64,000 bases of DNA from Pectinatus brassicae (GTDB taxonomy: Bacteria; Bacillota; Negativicutes; Selenomonadales; Selenomonadaceae). Of the stretch, positions 1-8,294 are shown piece after piece. The position numbers and the translations under genes were made by a program. The notes under the pieces were generated by a model, which saw only the letters and a list, made by a program, of their open reading frames with translations, was not told where the DNA came from and did no database searches. The stretch is from assembly GCF_014201835.1 (NCBI RefSeq), contig NZ_JACHFH010000008.1:28849-92848 (forward strand), in the 5' to 3' direction. Positions within the stretch are counted from its first letter, which is position 1. Each line of letters opens with the position of its first letter.

Positions 1-1073
1 ATATCGGCGGCATGCGCAGCGATTTTAGTAGCAATGATACCATTGCGGACATCATCTAAATCAGGCAGTCTTAAATGTTCAGCCGGGGTTACATAACAAA
101 GAAAATTAGCACCACTCGATGCGGCAATAGCGCCGCCAATTGCTGACGTTATATGGTCATAGCCTGGGGCAATATCGGTAACAAGCGGGCCGAGTACATA
201 AAATGGAGCGTTGTGGCAAAGGCGTTTTTGTAGTTTCATATTAGCAGCGATCTCATCAATTGCCATATGCCCCGGACCCTCGACCAAAACCTGAACATCG
301 GCTTTCCAGGCACGTTCAGTCAGATTGCCTATTTCGATGAGTTCACCAATTTGTCCGGCATCAGAAGCATCATCAAGACAGCCGGGACGCAATGAATCGC
401 CAATAGAAATAGTGACATCATGTTCGCGTAGTATTTCCAGTACCTTATCATAATGTTCGAAAAATGGGTTTTCATTACCGGTCATTTCCATCCAGGCAAA
501 AAGTAACGAGCCGCCACGGGAAACAATATTCATGCGTCGGCCGGAGCGCTTAAAGCCTTCAACAGCACGGCGGTTCAAGCCGGCGTGGATGGTCATGAAA
601 TCCACACCTTCTTTAGCATGCGCCTCTAATACAGATAGAAAATCATCAGCAGTCATCTTTAATAAATCTTTTTCCAAATAGCCTAAGGCATCGTACATGG
701 GGACAGTACCAATCATCGCTGGTGAATAATCAATAAGTTTTTTTCGGAATTCATGGGTTTTACCATAATTGGATAGATCCATGATTGATTCGGCACCCAT
801 ATCAATAGCCATTTTTACCTTATTCATTTCTAAATCGTAATTTTTGGCATCGCCGGATATGCCAAGATTGACATTAATTTTGATTTTTAGCCCGTCACCG
901 ATACCTTCTGCCGATAAGGCGCTGTGATGAATATTGGTGGGAATAGCAATAGTGCCCTTGGCAACATTATCTCTTATCCATTCTGGTGTGCGATTTTCTT
1001 TTTGGGCAACAAGTGACATTTGATCAGTAATGATACCTTGTTTGGCAGCAGCAATTTGTGTTTTATAGGCCAT
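1..1073 (-). CDS. thiC: Phosphomethylpyrimidine synthase ThiC (3' end beyond window)
   Basis: Makes the pyrimidine moiety of thiamine (HMP-P) from aminoimidazole ribotide by radical-SAM chemistry in the cytosol. About 357 codons are readable on the minus strand and match ThiC throughout, including [19 protein letters not shown] and the [12 protein letters not shown] stretch. The C-terminal CxxC-x4-C cluster region lies beyond the window edge. I place the start at the ATG at 1073, because the GAGG at about 1080-1083 is 6 nt upstream; the in-frame ATG at 1079 would directly abut that Shine-Dalgarno. It starts with a short N-terminus, typical of Firmicute ThiC. A TPP riboswitch and terminator lie in its leader, so thiamine repression is expected. 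Confidence 0.95.
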   Translation of the reverse strand, partial: MAYKTQIAAAKQGIITDQMSLVAQKENRTPEWIRDNVAKGTIAIPTNIHHSALSAEGIGDGLKIKINVNLGISGDAKNYDLEMNKVKMAIDMGAESIMDLSNYGKTHEFRKKLIDYSPAMIGTVPMYDALGYLEKDLLKMTADDFLSVLEAHAKEGVDFMTIHAGLNRRAVEGFKRSGRRMNIVSRGGSLLFAWMEMTGNENPFFEHYDKVLEILREHDVTISIGDSLRPGCLDDASDAGQIGELIEIGNLTERAWKADVQVLVEGPGHMAIDEIAANMKLQKRLCHNAPFYVLGPLVTDIAPGYDHITSAIGGAIAASSGANFLCYVTPAEHLRLPDLDDVRNGIIATKIAAHAAD

Positions 1074-1120
1074 ATACATCCTCTTTTCTTCCTCATTAGG
1101 AATAAATAATAAACAGGCCA

Positions 1121-1154
1121 ATAAAAAAAAGCCTGCTTTTATGGGAAAGCAGAC
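1121..1154 (-). terminator. Intrinsic terminator of the thiC TPP riboswitch
   Basis: On the minus strand a 9-10 bp stem (GTCTGCTTT / AAAAGCAGGC, one G-U pair) with a short loop is followed by nine U residues. It sits between the TPP aptamer and the thiC start, which is the arrangement expected for a transcription-terminating thiamine switch. Confidence 0.85.
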
Positions 1155-1168
1155 TTGAAAATTTTTTA

Positions 1169-1254
1169 TCAGCTTCCCTACGCTGGTATTAACCAACAGG
1201 TTCAAAGGGTTGGACAAATAGTCCTCTCAGCTAGAAAAGCACCCCTGCTGAGAT
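1169..1254 (-). promoter_or_regulatory. TPP (THI-box) riboswitch
   Basis: Read on the minus strand the leader contains the conserved thi-box blocks in order: CAGGGGTGC, GCTGAGAGG, ACCCTTTGAACCTG and GTTAATACCAGCGTAGGGA. Known family: the aptamer binds thiamine pyrophosphate. Its position between the promoter and an intrinsic terminator implies premature termination of thiC when TPP is abundant. Confidence 0.97.
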
Positions 1255-1256
1255 TC

Positions 1257-1285
1257 AGTCTAGCAAAATGAGACTATCCTGTCAA
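1257..1285 (-). promoter_or_regulatory. Sigma-A promoter of thiC
   Basis: Minus strand TTGACA (1280-1285), 17 bp spacer, TAGACT (1257-1262). The predicted transcript starts just before the TPP aptamer. Confidence 0.75.
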
Positions 1286-1376
1286 GTAAATGATTTAAGA
1301 AAATTATAAATATTACAAGGTTATTTTTAGCAAATAGAGAATTATATAAATAATAAATAGTAAAGAGGGTGGCATT

Positions 1377-1808
1377 ATGAGAGAATTTAAATCGATATTA
1401 GTTCCTATTGATGGTTCGGCACATTCTGAGCATGCTTTACAGCAGGCTAAATATATTGCTGGTTTAAGTAATGCAGCATTAACTATTTTATATGTTATTG
1501 ATTTAAACACGGCAGTTACTGCTTTTGAAAGACTTAGCATGAATACGTACATCCCTGATGATATTGATGCTCAAGGAAAAGAGGTTTTGGAGAAGGCGAA
1601 GGGAATTATTGGTGATTTGCCAAATACTGACTATGAATTGCGGGTTGGCGATCCGGCAAAAATAATTTTATCATATTCCAAAGATAAGAATATGGACTTA
1701 ATTGTAATGGGCAGCCGCGGACTTGGTGCGATTAAACAGATAATTATGGGAAGTGTCAGTCAATACTTGGCAACGCATGCTGAGTGTCCAGTACTGGTAG
1801 TTAGATAA
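1377..1808 (+). CDS. Universal stress protein, UspA family
   Basis: 143-residue single-domain Usp. It opens with the FKSILVPIDGS strand-loop typical of UspA and ends with the ATP-binding pattern G-x2-G-x9-G-S (MGSRGLG ... GSVS) followed by ECPVLVVR, so it is probably the nucleotide-binding subclass. Usp proteins are cytosolic homodimers linked to stress survival; the exact role cannot be read from sequence. RBS AGAGGGTGG lies 7 nt before the ATG. Monocistronic, convergent with the rpsF operon and sharing a bidirectional terminator with it. Confidence 0.92.
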   Translation: MREFKSILVPIDGSAHSEHALQQAKYIAGLSNAALTILYVIDLNTAVTAFERLSMNTYIPDDIDAQGKEVLEKAKGIIGDLPNTDYELRVGDPAKIILSYSKDKNMDLIVMGSRGLGAIKQIIMGSVSQYLATHAECPVLVVR

Positions 1809-1810
1809 TA

Positions 1811-1852
1811 AAAAAGACTCAATACTTAATAAAAAGTATTGAGCCTTTTTTA
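1811..1852. terminator. Bidirectional terminator between usp and rpsR
   Basis: Hairpin with arms of about 15 bp (AAAAAGACTCAATACTT / AGTATTGAGCCTTTTTT) bounded by A-rich and T-rich tracts, so it can terminate both converging genes. Confidence 0.85.
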
Positions 1853-2086
1853 TTATTCCGCAGTGAACGGTAATAATGCGATATTACGAGCACGTTTAAT
1901 AGCAAGTGTAACTTGACGCTGATGGCGTGCACAGTTGCCGGAAATACGACGAGGTAAGATTTTACCGCGTTCTGTAATAAAACGGCGTAATTTAGCAACA
2001 TCTTTATAATCGATAGATTCTACTTTATCTGCGCAGAAACTGCAAACTTTTCTTTTTGGTCTTCTGCCTCTATCACGTTTAACCAA
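1853..2086 (-). CDS. rpsR: 30S ribosomal protein S18
   Basis: 77 residues with the S18 core ([22 protein letters not shown]). The CSFC near the N-terminus and a later Cys-His (NCARHQR) suggest the zinc-binding form. The start is TTG, fixed by AGGAGGG 7 nt upstream. Last gene of the rpsF-ssb-rpsR operon. S18 forms a heterodimer with S6 in the platform of the small subunit. Confidence 0.97.
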   Translation of the reverse strand: MVKRDRGRRPKRKVCSFCADKVESIDYKDVAKLRRFITERGKILPRRISGNCARHQRQVTLAIKRARNIALLPFTAE

Positions 2087-2103
2087 TGGAATACCCTCCT
2101 AAA

Positions 2104-2523
2104 TTAAAATGGAATTTCTTCGTCAGGGGGTAATTCTGACCCAAAAGAATTAGCTGAACTATTGTCAGCAGATTGAGCAGAATTGGAATAATCATTACCG
2201 GCATGAGCTGGACGTGAGCCCATAAACTCAACTTCGTTGGCAATGACTTCAGTTACATAACGTTTAGAACCATCCTGAGCATCATAGCTGCGTACCTGTA
2301 AACGACCTTCGATAAGGACTTGGCTGCCTTTTACTAAATTATTGCCGCATATTTCAGCAAGTTTCTGCCAAGCAACAATACTAAAGAAATCAGCAGTATT
2401 TTCTTCCTCACGAGAAAAACGCCTGTTTACAGCTAAGCGAAATGAAGCTACGGCTTTACCTGATTGGGTATAACGCACTTCAGGATCAACGGCTAATCGT
2501 CCCGCTAAAATAACTTTGTTCAT
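2104..2523 (-). CDS. ssb: Single-stranded DNA-binding protein
   Basis: 139 residues: N-terminal OB fold beginning MNKVILAGRLAVDPEVRY, a low-complexity Ser/Asn-rich linker, and the acidic tip DEEIPF that recruits replication and repair partners. Binds ssDNA as a tetramer during replication and recombination. It lies between rpsF and rpsR, the classic Firmicute arrangement, with a G-rich RBS before the ATG. Confidence 0.97.
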   Translation of the reverse strand: MNKVILAGRLAVDPEVRYTQSGKAVASFRLAVNRRFSREEENTADFFSIVAWQKLAEICGNNLVKGSQVLIEGRLQVRSYDAQDGSKRYVTEVIANEVEFMGSRPAHAGNDYSNSAQSADNSSANSFGSELPPDEEIPF

Positions 2524-2543
2524 AAATTTCCCCCCGCAACGAA

Positions 2544-2831
2544 TTATTTTTCGTCTAATCTAATGATCATGTGTTTTAGTATTTCGTCATTAAGTTTCAT
2601 TACACGATCAACTTCATCAGTACAGGTTGATTCAGCACTGATATTGAGCAAGCAATAATAACCGTCCATGCAATCATTGATTTCATAAGCAAGACGTTTT
2701 TTGCCCCAACGATCTTCTTTATCGATGGTACCGCCGTTATCAGTGATGATTTTGGAATATTTTTCGATTACGGCATTGGTTTGTTCTTCTTCCATTGGTC
2801 TAACAATGAAAACTACTTCATATTTTCTCAA
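2544..2831 (-). CDS. rpsF: 30S ribosomal protein S6
   Basis: 95 residues, complete S6 fold (MRKYEVVFIVRP ... RWGKKRLAYEI). The start is TTG with GGGAGGT 6 nt upstream. First gene of the rpsF-ssb-rpsR operon and preceded by an S6:S18-type RNA leader, so autoregulation by the S6-S18 complex is likely. Confidence 0.97.
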   Translation of the reverse strand: MRKYEVVFIVRPMEEEQTNAVIEKYSKIITDNGGTIDKEDRWGKKRLAYEINDCMDGYYCLLNISAESTCTDEVDRVMKLNDEILKHMIIRLDEK

Positions 2832-2850
2832 GAAATTACCTCCCTCTCTG

Positions 2851-2905
2851 GACTATCGGCCCGTTTAACGGGCAGGGGATTCAAAATAAAATTTTGAAAC
2901 CAGTC
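2851..2905 (-). promoter_or_regulatory. Candidate S6:S18 ribosomal leader motif
   Basis: In the rpsF 5' UTR (minus strand) GACT pairs with a distal AGTC, enclosing the hairpin CCCGTTAAACGGG followed by an unpaired CCGAT. The known S6:S18 leader has a CCG-containing bulge beside a hairpin that mimics the S18 site in 16S rRNA. The match is by eye, not by covariance model. Confidence 0.6.
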
Positions 2906-2926
2906 TAAATAATTATTAACTAGAAA

Positions 2927-2955
2927 ATTATATCATTATAATGTACATATTACAA
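2927..2955 (-). promoter_or_regulatory. Sigma-A promoter of rpsF-ssb-rpsR
   Basis: Minus strand TTGTAA (2950-2955), 17 bp spacer, TATAAT (2927-2932), just upstream of the S6:S18-type leader. Confidence 0.6.
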
Positions 2956-2962
2956 GCATATT

Positions 2963-4318
2963 TTATTTGTTTTTTTTGCCACGAGCCAGTGAACAGAAAA
3001 TTCCCAGACAGCAGGTTAAAGCTAAAACAAAGAAAATCATCTTTATACCAGTCAATAAATTACTGTGATATTGGACATACGGTGAATTGACGGTATACAT
3101 TGATAATAATAAAGTTACGATAGCCATACTCGTAGCCTGTCCGAACATGCGCATGGCCGATACGATAGAAGAAGCGATACCGTAATATTTTTTTTCAACA
3201 GAACCCATTATGGCATTATTATTCGGCGAAGAAAATAATGCAAAACCAATGCCGATAAATAATAAAACACTTCCAATATAATATAAAGAGGAAAAAGCTG
3301 TTAAACGCGATAACAAAAACAGGCCAACAGCAGTGATACTCATACCGCCGGAGGCAATAATACGTGGCTCATATTTATCAGAGAGGGCACCAGCTAGCGG
3401 CGATAAAATTGCCATCATCACGGGCTGTAATAATAGCAGCATGCCGGCGTTTAAAGGTGCAAAACCGCGGATTACCTGTAAATATAGTGACATCACAAAG
3501 GCAATGCCGAAAGTGGCGCTGTAGTTAATAAGGGTTGCCAAATTGGACATGGCAAAAATTGTGTTTTTAAATAAGGAAAGATCTAATAATGGATGGTCAA
3601 TGATACGCTGGCGCTGAATGAAAATAATACCAACAATAATACCGCAAAGTATCAGCCACTTCATTATCGGGTGATGCAAGTATGAGGAAAGACCATAAAG
3701 AATACTGGAAGATGAAATAGCATATAAGGCAGCGCTTACAATATCAAATTTATCGTTTTTATCACCGAACCAGTCTTTATGTACAGAAATTAGCAGACTG
3801 AGACTAAAAATAAGGCCGATAGCTGTGAAAAAAAAGATCGAGCGCCAGCCTAAAAATTCTGTAAGCGCACCACCGATAACCGGACCTAATGATAGTCCCA
3901 TATAGACACAGGAAGCAGAGTAGCCAATTACCCGGCCACGCCGTGCTTTAGGATAACAGGCAATAAGCATGGCGATTCCTGTAGAAAAATTCATAGCCAT
4001 GCATACCCCTTGGCTGAACCGTAAAAATAATAAAAACTGTAATGATGGGGCAAAAATACAGGCTAATGTAGTTATAATTACACCAGTACAACCGTACTGA
4101 TAAATTTTTCGCCGTCCTTTTATGTCGGCATATTTTCCCCAGGGAATTAAAAATGAGACAGCACCCAACAAAAATAAGGTCAATACCCAGGTTAAATCCT
4201 CAGCCAGTAAGTGGTATTCCAAAGCCATGGAAGGAATTGCGACATTTACAGAACTGGCCATGAACGGACCGAAAAAAGAGGTAATAAGTACAGAATAAAA
4301 AATTCGTTTTTCAGCCAT
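2963..4318 (-). CDS. MFS transporter, DHA2/EmrB-QacA-like drug exporter family
   Basis: Multi-pass membrane protein of about 450 residues with about 14 hydrophobic segments. It begins with an FFGPFMASSVNVAIPSMA helix resembling the conserved DHA2 first helix, and has the MFS loop motif GKYADIKGRRKIY between helices 2 and 3. Probably a proton-coupled exporter; substrate unknown. I favour the ATG at 4318 (MAEKRIFYS) because AAAGGA lies upstream, though spacing is long (12 nt). An upstream in-frame ATG at 4366 has no visible RBS. Divergent from cysK, monocistronic. Confidence 0.85.
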   Translation of the reverse strand: MAEKRIFYSVLITSFFGPFMASSVNVAIPSMALEYHLLAEDLTWVLTLFLLGAVSFLIPWGKYADIKGRRKIYQYGCTGVIITTLACIFAPSLQFLLFLRFSQGVCMAMNFSTGIAMLIACYPKARRGRVIGYSASCVYMGLSLGPVIGGALTEFLGWRSIFFFTAIGLIFSLSLLISVHKDWFGDKNDKFDIVSAALYAISSSSILYGLSSYLHHPIMKWLILCGIIVGIIFIQRQRIIDHPLLDLSLFKNTIFAMSNLATLINYSATFGIAFVMSLYLQVIRGFAPLNAGMLLLLQPVMMAILSPLAGALSDKYEPRIIASGGMSITAVGLFLLSRLTAFSSLYYIGSVLLFIGIGFALFSSPNNNAIMGSVEKKYYGIASSIVSAMRMFGQATSMAIVTLLLSMYTVNSPYVQYHSNLLTGIKMIFFVLALTCCLGIFCSLARGKKNK

Positions 4319-4440
4319 AATAATTGTATATCCTTTCATTGTTAGCTTATTTGTATAATTCGACATTATACAAGCAGAATACTCTTAAATAGGAAGAAGT
4401 TTATAAAACATAATTTATACATTACTACAATAGTAGGGTA

Positions 4441-4469
4441 TTGACTTTGCTGTTTTAGGGTGTTATAGT
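4441..4469 (+). promoter_or_regulatory. Sigma-A promoter of cysK leader
   Basis: TTGACT (4441-4446), 17 bp spacer, TATAGT (4464-4469). It places a leader of about 300 nt ahead of cysK. Confidence 0.7.
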
Positions 4470-4495
4470 ATAAACAATAAGTGAAAGAGTTGATT

Positions 4496-4525
4496 ATGAG
4501 CTTTAATAAAAGCAGTAGTGACTAG
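4496..4525 (+). CDS. Possible 9-codon serine-rich leader peptide
   Basis: ATG at 4496 encodes MSFNKSSSD then TAG. A weak RBS (AAGAG) lies 6 nt upstream. Four of nine residues are Ser, and serine supplies the carbon skeleton for cysteine. It lies between the cysK promoter and an intrinsic terminator. Translation is unproven and an ORF this short can occur by chance. Confidence 0.25.
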   Translation: MSFNKSSSD

Positions 4526-4564
4526 ATTTAGCTTATAAGAAATATGCAGGCTGATTAGAAATCT

Positions 4565-4613
4565 AAAGGCTTGGTTCTATGAGAAATTTATAGGGCCAAG
4601 CCTTTGTGTTTTT
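4565..4613 (+). terminator. Attenuator-type terminator in the cysK leader
   Basis: A perfect 10-bp stem (AAAGGCTTGG 4565-4574 / CCAAGCCTTT 4596-4605) is followed by GTGTTTTT. It lies inside the 5' UTR of cysK, with no gene upstream on this strand, so it probably controls read-through. An upstream stem TAGATTT (4523-4529) / AAATCTA (4559-4565) overlaps its first base. Confidence 0.7.
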
Positions 4614-4629
4614 AGGAGGAAATTTTGCG

Positions 4630-4680
4630 ATGAAAAATGAATATAATCAAATAAACAGATTGCTTAGCAGGCGATGTTGA
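4630..4680 (+). CDS. Candidate 16-residue leader peptide ending in Cys, upstream of cysK
   Basis: A consensus AGGAGGA Shine-Dalgarno 9-10 nt before an ATG opens MKNEYNQINRLLSRRC, ending TGT-TGA. The RBS is as strong as that of the ribosomal genes. The last sense codon is cysteine and the next gene is cysteine synthase, which suggests a cysteine-sensing leader peptide. Too short for homology; translation is inferred from the RBS only. Confidence 0.45.
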   Translation: MKNEYNQINRLLSRRC

Positions 4681-4773
4681 AGATCCATAACCACTAATGA
4701 ATATTATTGACAAGCTGGAAATTCATAAGTATTATTATCACAAAATATAATTATTTAACAGGGGGATTTTATT

Positions 4774-5706
4774 ATGTCAAAAATTTATAATGATATGACT
4801 GAACTTATAGGGAAAACACCATTGCTGCGAGCTAGCAATTATATAAAAAAATATGCATTAAAGGCAGATGTTTTAGCAAAATTGGAATATTTCAATCCGG
4901 CCGGCAGTGCTAAGGATCGTATAGCTAAATCAATGATTGAAGACGCTGAAAAAAAAGGTATTTTAACGAACGAGTCAGTTATTATAGAGCCAACAAGTGG
5001 AAATACAGGTATCGGACTAGCGGCAATTGCAGCAGCACGCGGCTATAAAACCATTATAACTATGCCAGAGACTATGAGCGCAGAACGCCGTACTTTATTG
5101 AAAGCTTATGGTGCGCAAATAGTCCTTACCGATGGAAAAACTGGGATGAAGGGGGCTATTGCCAAAGCTGAAGAATTGGCTAAAGAAATACCACATGCGT
5201 TTATTCCATCACAATTTACAAATCCGGCCAATCCACAGGCACATTTTGCAACTACCGGCCCGGAAATATGGCAGGATACTGATGGCAAAGTTGATATCTT
5301 AGTCGCTGGTGTAGGTACAGGTGGAACTTTATCTGGGGCTGGTAAATATTTAAAAGAGCAAAATCCAGATGTTAAAGTTTATGCGGTAGAACCAGAAACT
5401 TCACCAGTATTGAGTAAGGGGGAAGCTGGTGCCCATAAAATTCAAGGAATTGGTGCAGGCTTTGTACCGGAAACGTTAGATACAAAAATATATGATGAAG
5501 TAATAACCATATCCAATGAAGATGCCTTTACATATGGACGTGAGTTTTCACAAAGTGAGGGCGTATTGGTCGGTATATCATCGGGCGCTGCTTTTGCTGC
5601 TGCCGTGCAATTGGCACAAAAAAAAGAAAATGAGGGAAAAATAATAGTAGCAATTTTGCCGGATACAGGAGAAAGATATTTATCAACAGCATTATTTGCG
5701 GAGTAA
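4774..5706 (+). CDS. cysK: Cysteine synthase A (O-acetylserine sulfhydrylase)
   Basis: 310 residues. Converts O-acetylserine and sulfide to cysteine in the cytosol with PLP. The Schiff-base lysine is Lys47 in [11 protein letters not shown], the phosphate and substrate loop is [10 protein letters not shown] (75-79), and the PLP glycine loop is [16 protein letters not shown]. Length is normal for CysK. RBS GGGGG before the ATG. Monocistronic, with a long structured leader carrying an intrinsic terminator and mini-ORFs. Confidence 0.95.
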   Translation: MSKIYNDMTELIGKTPLLRASNYIKKYALKADVLAKLEYFNPAGSAKDRIAKSMIEDAEKKGILTNESVIIEPTSGNTGIGLAAIAAARGYKTIITMPETMSAERRTLLKAYGAQIVLTDGKTGMKGAIAKAEELAKEIPHAFIPSQFTNPANPQAHFATTGPEIWQDTDGKVDILVAGVGTGGTLSGAGKYLKEQNPDVKVYAVEPETSPVLSKGEAGAHKIQGIGAGFVPETLDTKIYDEVITISNEDAFTYGREFSQSEGVLVGISSGAAFAAAVQLAQKKENEGKIIVAILPDTGERYLSTALFAE

Positions 5707-5725
5707 AGATAGAGTATAGCTGTTT

Positions 5726-5766
5726 AAAGCCGTCGGTATTTTATAAATGAAATACTGACGGCTTTT
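5726..5766 (+). terminator. Terminator after cysK
   Basis: Stem AAAGCCGTC(G)GTATTT / GAAATACTGACGGCTTTT, about 14 bp with a T run. Confidence 0.85.
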
Positions 5767-5875
5767 AAAATATTTAAGGCTTTTGATGATAAAAATTAAT
5801 AATTATACACTATTAATGGCCAAAAAAATAATTAGTTACATTATTATGAATTTACTGTAATACTATTAAAACTTA

Positions 5876-5904
5876 TTGCAAATTTGTTAGGCATCCAGTA
5901 TAAT
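5876..5904 (+). promoter_or_regulatory. Sigma-A promoter of yjfB-like gene
   Basis: TTGCAA (5876-5881), 17 bp spacer, TATAAT (5899-5904). Confidence 0.7.
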
Positions 5905-5947
5905 AGAGGTGGATTTATAACAAATGGTAATGAAAGGGATGTTCAGA

Positions 5948-6127
5948 ATGGATATGAATATTGCTGCTATGTCGGTGAATATGAGCCAGACTCAGGTTCA
6001 GCAGGACGTAGGCATTTCTGCCCTTAAGAAGGTTTATGACCAAATGGAATCCTCTACAGATATGCTTTCGGAACTATCGGCAGGTGTTTCTGATAGCGTA
6101 GGCGTCAATGTTGATCTTAGTGTATGA
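5948..6127 (+). CDS. YjfB family small protein (putative motility-associated)
   Basis: 59 residues from the ATG at 5948, which has AAAGGGA 8 nt upstream; a longer in-frame reading from 5924 is possible. It matches the YjfB pattern: an N-terminal MDMNIAAMSVNMSQTQVQQ amphipathic helix, then VGISALKKVYD. Members are short, secretion-signal-free proteins often near motility genes, but no motility gene is nearby here and the molecular function is unknown. Confidence 0.75.
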   Translation: MDMNIAAMSVNMSQTQVQQDVGISALKKVYDQMESSTDMLSELSAGVSDSVGVNVDLSV

Positions 6128-6235
6128 TTATACGGTATATACCGTAAATTTTATATAAGCTAATTTGTTCATTTTTGCACAGCGATCATTGGGCAACGGG
6201 GGCGAACGGGCTTTACATGTGAGGAGAATTTACAG

Positions 6236-6532
6236 ATGGATTATCAAGACAAGACTTTAGTGTGTAAAGATTGTGGAAATGAGTTCGTATTTACTGCTGG
6301 TGAACAAGAATTTTATGCCGAAAAAGGATTTCAAAATGAACCTAGCCGTTGTCATGAATGTCGTGCAGCTAAAAAACATGGTCGTGGCAATGGTGGGGAT
6401 TCTTCTCGGAAAATGTATGAAGTGAAATGTGCTCAGTGCGGTAAAACAACGCAGGTTCCATTCGAGCCCAAAACAGATCGCCCAGTATATTGTCGTGATT
6501 GTTTTAGTGCGCGTCGCGATAGAAATGAGTAA
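6236..6532 (+). CDS. Zinc-ribbon domain protein with four CxxC pairs
   Basis: 98 residues with CxxC pairs at Cys10/13, 39/42, 65/68 and 86/89, giving two tandem treble-clef or ribbon zinc sites. The N-terminal half (DKTLVCKDCGNEFVFTAGEQ) resembles the small zf-trcl type domain seen in many Firmicutes. A nucleic-acid or protein-binding role is plausible; no enzyme motif is visible. RBS GAGGAG 9 nt upstream. Monocistronic, closed by a strong terminator. Confidence 0.85.
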   Translation: MDYQDKTLVCKDCGNEFVFTAGEQEFYAEKGFQNEPSRCHECRAAKKHGRGNGGDSSRKMYEVKCAQCGKTTQVPFEPKTDRPVYCRDCFSARRDRNE

Positions 6533-6559
6533 GGATATATTTATTTAATGCCGGCAAGG

Positions 6560-6586
6560 GAGCACGGAATTTCCGTGCTCTTTTTT
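6560..6586 (+). terminator. Terminator after the zinc-ribbon gene
   Basis: Stem GAGCACGGA / TCCGTGCTC with six T residues following. Confidence 0.9.
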
Positions 6587-6680
6587 ACATAAAGTAAGAA
6601 AATGATATTTTATTGAAGCAAATATAAAATATTATGATATATTTTAAAATAATATTTTAATTTTATAGGAGGAATTTTTT

Positions 6681-7472
6681 GTGAAGAAGATTTTATTGTT
6701 ATGTATGGCTCTTATTGGTTCACTTTTATTAGTTGCAGGCTGCGGCGGCAATACTGCCAGCAAAGATGGTGGCAGTGACAAAGCTAAAGTATTAAAAGTA
6801 GCAACCAACGCTGATTTTGCACCGTTTGAATTTCAAGGCGCTGATGGCAAAGAATATCAAGGTTTTGATATGGACTTAATACGAGCACTTGGTAAGGAAA
6901 TGGGAATGCAGGTAAAAATAGATAATATCAGCTTTGATGGTTTGATTCCAGCATTGCAGACGGGCAATATTGATGTTGCTATTTCTGGTATGTCCATAAA
7001 TGATGATCGTAAAAAGAAAGTAGCTTTCTCTGATCCATATTATGAAGCAGGTCTTACTATTATGGTGAAAGCTGATAATAATAACATAAAATCATTTAAA
7101 GATTTACAGGGCAAAAAAATTGCCGTTCAGATTGGTACAACTTCAGCTACTGAAGCCAAGAAAATTCCTAATGCTGAGGTAAAGGAATTAAACAGCTCGG
7201 CAGATACGTTCTTGGAATTAAAAGCAGGTAATGTAGATGCGGTTATAAATGACAAACCAGTAAATGACTACTATAAAGTAAAAAATAGCGATGATAGCGT
7301 AAAAAGAATCGGTGAAAAACTCACCTTAGAAAATTATGGTATTGCCATGAACAAAGATAATACTGAATTAGTAAAAAATCTTAATGAAGCTTTGAAAAAA
7401 CTCAAAGCAAACGGTGAATACAATAAAATCTATAAAAAATGGTTCGGTACAGATGCACCTGCCGCTACATAA
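6681..7472 (+). CDS. glnH: Polar amino-acid ABC transporter, substrate-binding lipoprotein (GlnH type)
   Basis: 263 residues starting at GTG with AGGAGGA upstream. It has a lipoprotein signal (LLLVAGC, lipid-modified Cys21), then a family-3 solute-binding fold: VATNADFAPFEFQ, GFDMDLIRALGKEMG, and GLIPALQTGNIDVAISGMS. This class delivers glutamine, glutamate or related amino acids to the membrane permease. First of three transporter genes, followed by a hairpin that probably reduces read-through so the binding protein is made in excess. Confidence 0.92.
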   Translation: MKKILLLCMALIGSLLLVAGCGGNTASKDGGSDKAKVLKVATNADFAPFEFQGADGKEYQGFDMDLIRALGKEMGMQVKIDNISFDGLIPALQTGNIDVAISGMSINDDRKKKVAFSDPYYEAGLTIMVKADNNNIKSFKDLQGKKIAVQIGTTSATEAKKIPNAEVKELNSSADTFLELKAGNVDAVINDKPVNDYYKVKNSDDSVKRIGEKLTLENYGIAMNKDNTELVKNLNEALKKLKANGEYNKIYKKWFGTDAPAAT

Positions 7473-7512
7473 ACAGCATTAAATAAGCTGTTTATGTAAT
7501 AAACTGAAAAAT

Positions 7513-7560
7513 TATTCGATTAGGGACGTAGAGTTTTACCTTAATCGAATAGTTTTCTTT
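7513..7560 (+). terminator. Hairpin between glnH and glnP (partial terminator)
   Basis: Stem TATTCGATTA(A)GG / CTTAATCGAATA with TTTTCTTTT after it. It lies inside the transporter operon, the usual place for a stoichiometry-setting attenuator. Confidence 0.65.
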
Positions 7561-7634
7561 TATGTTCAGGAATAGTTGCGACAGACTTTCCTAACAGAGT
7601 TAATAAAAAGTGAAGAGTATAGGATGTTGACTAA

Positions 7635-8294
7635 ATGAGTTTTGATTTTAATTTAGTTATTAATTCGTTTCCGCTTCTGCTGGCAGGGGCTTTGGTGACG
7701 ATAAAAATAACGCTTATAAGTGTGGCAATGGGGATTGTCATAGGGATGTTTGTGGGGATTGCCCGCGTTGTTCATATCAAGCCGATAAAATGGCTGGCAG
7801 CGATTTATGTTGATTTTATACGTGGTACGCCGCTGTTAGTACAAATATTTATAATTTATTTTGCTTTGCCACTGGTAATAGGTATTCATATGGACCCGTT
7901 TTTGGCTGCAATTACAGCTTGCAGCATAAATAGTGGTGCTTATGTTGCGGAAATTTTTCGTGCCGGCATACAGGCTGTTGATGAAGGTCAAATGGAAGCT
8001 GGACGCTCATTGGGACTTACTTGGCCGCAAACGATGCGCTATATAATAATTCCTCAGGCTTTTAAAAGTGTGATACCGCCATTAGGTAATGAATTTATTG
8101 CTTTACTCAAGGATTCGTCATTGGTTTCGGTTATTGGCTTTGAGGAACTTACCCGTAGAGGGCAGCTGATAATTGCCAGGACTTATGGGTCGCTGGAAAT
8201 ATGGCTCAGTGTAGCATTTATTTATCTGATAATGACAGTCACAATATCTCGCTTGGTCGCTTATTTAGAACGGAGGTTTGATGTAAAAAAATGA
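7635..8294 (+). CDS. glnP: Polar amino-acid ABC transporter permease (HisM/GlnP type)
   Basis: 219 residues with about five membrane helices. The [19 protein letters not shown] segment is characteristic of HisM/GlnP permeases, and the cytoplasmic EAA loop reads [20 protein letters not shown]. Likely homodimer in the inner membrane, coupled to the adjacent ATPase. Its stop overlaps the next start by 4 nt (ATGA). Confidence 0.93.
   Translation: MSFDFNLVINSFPLLLAGALVTIKITLISVAMGIVIGMFVGIARVVHIKPIKWLAAIYVDFIRGTPLLVQIFIIYFALPLVIGIHMDPFLAAITACSINSGAYVAEIFRAGIQAVDEGQMEAGRSLGLTWPQTMRYIIIPQAFKSVIPPLGNEFIALLKDSSLVSVIGFEELTRRGQLIIARTYGSLEIWLSVAFIYLIMTVTISRLVAYLERRFDVKK

Noticed and set aside
4475..4613. 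S-box or T-box riboswitch in the cysK leader
   Set aside because: Neither the SAM-I core blocks nor the T-box GGTGGNACCGCG motif is present.
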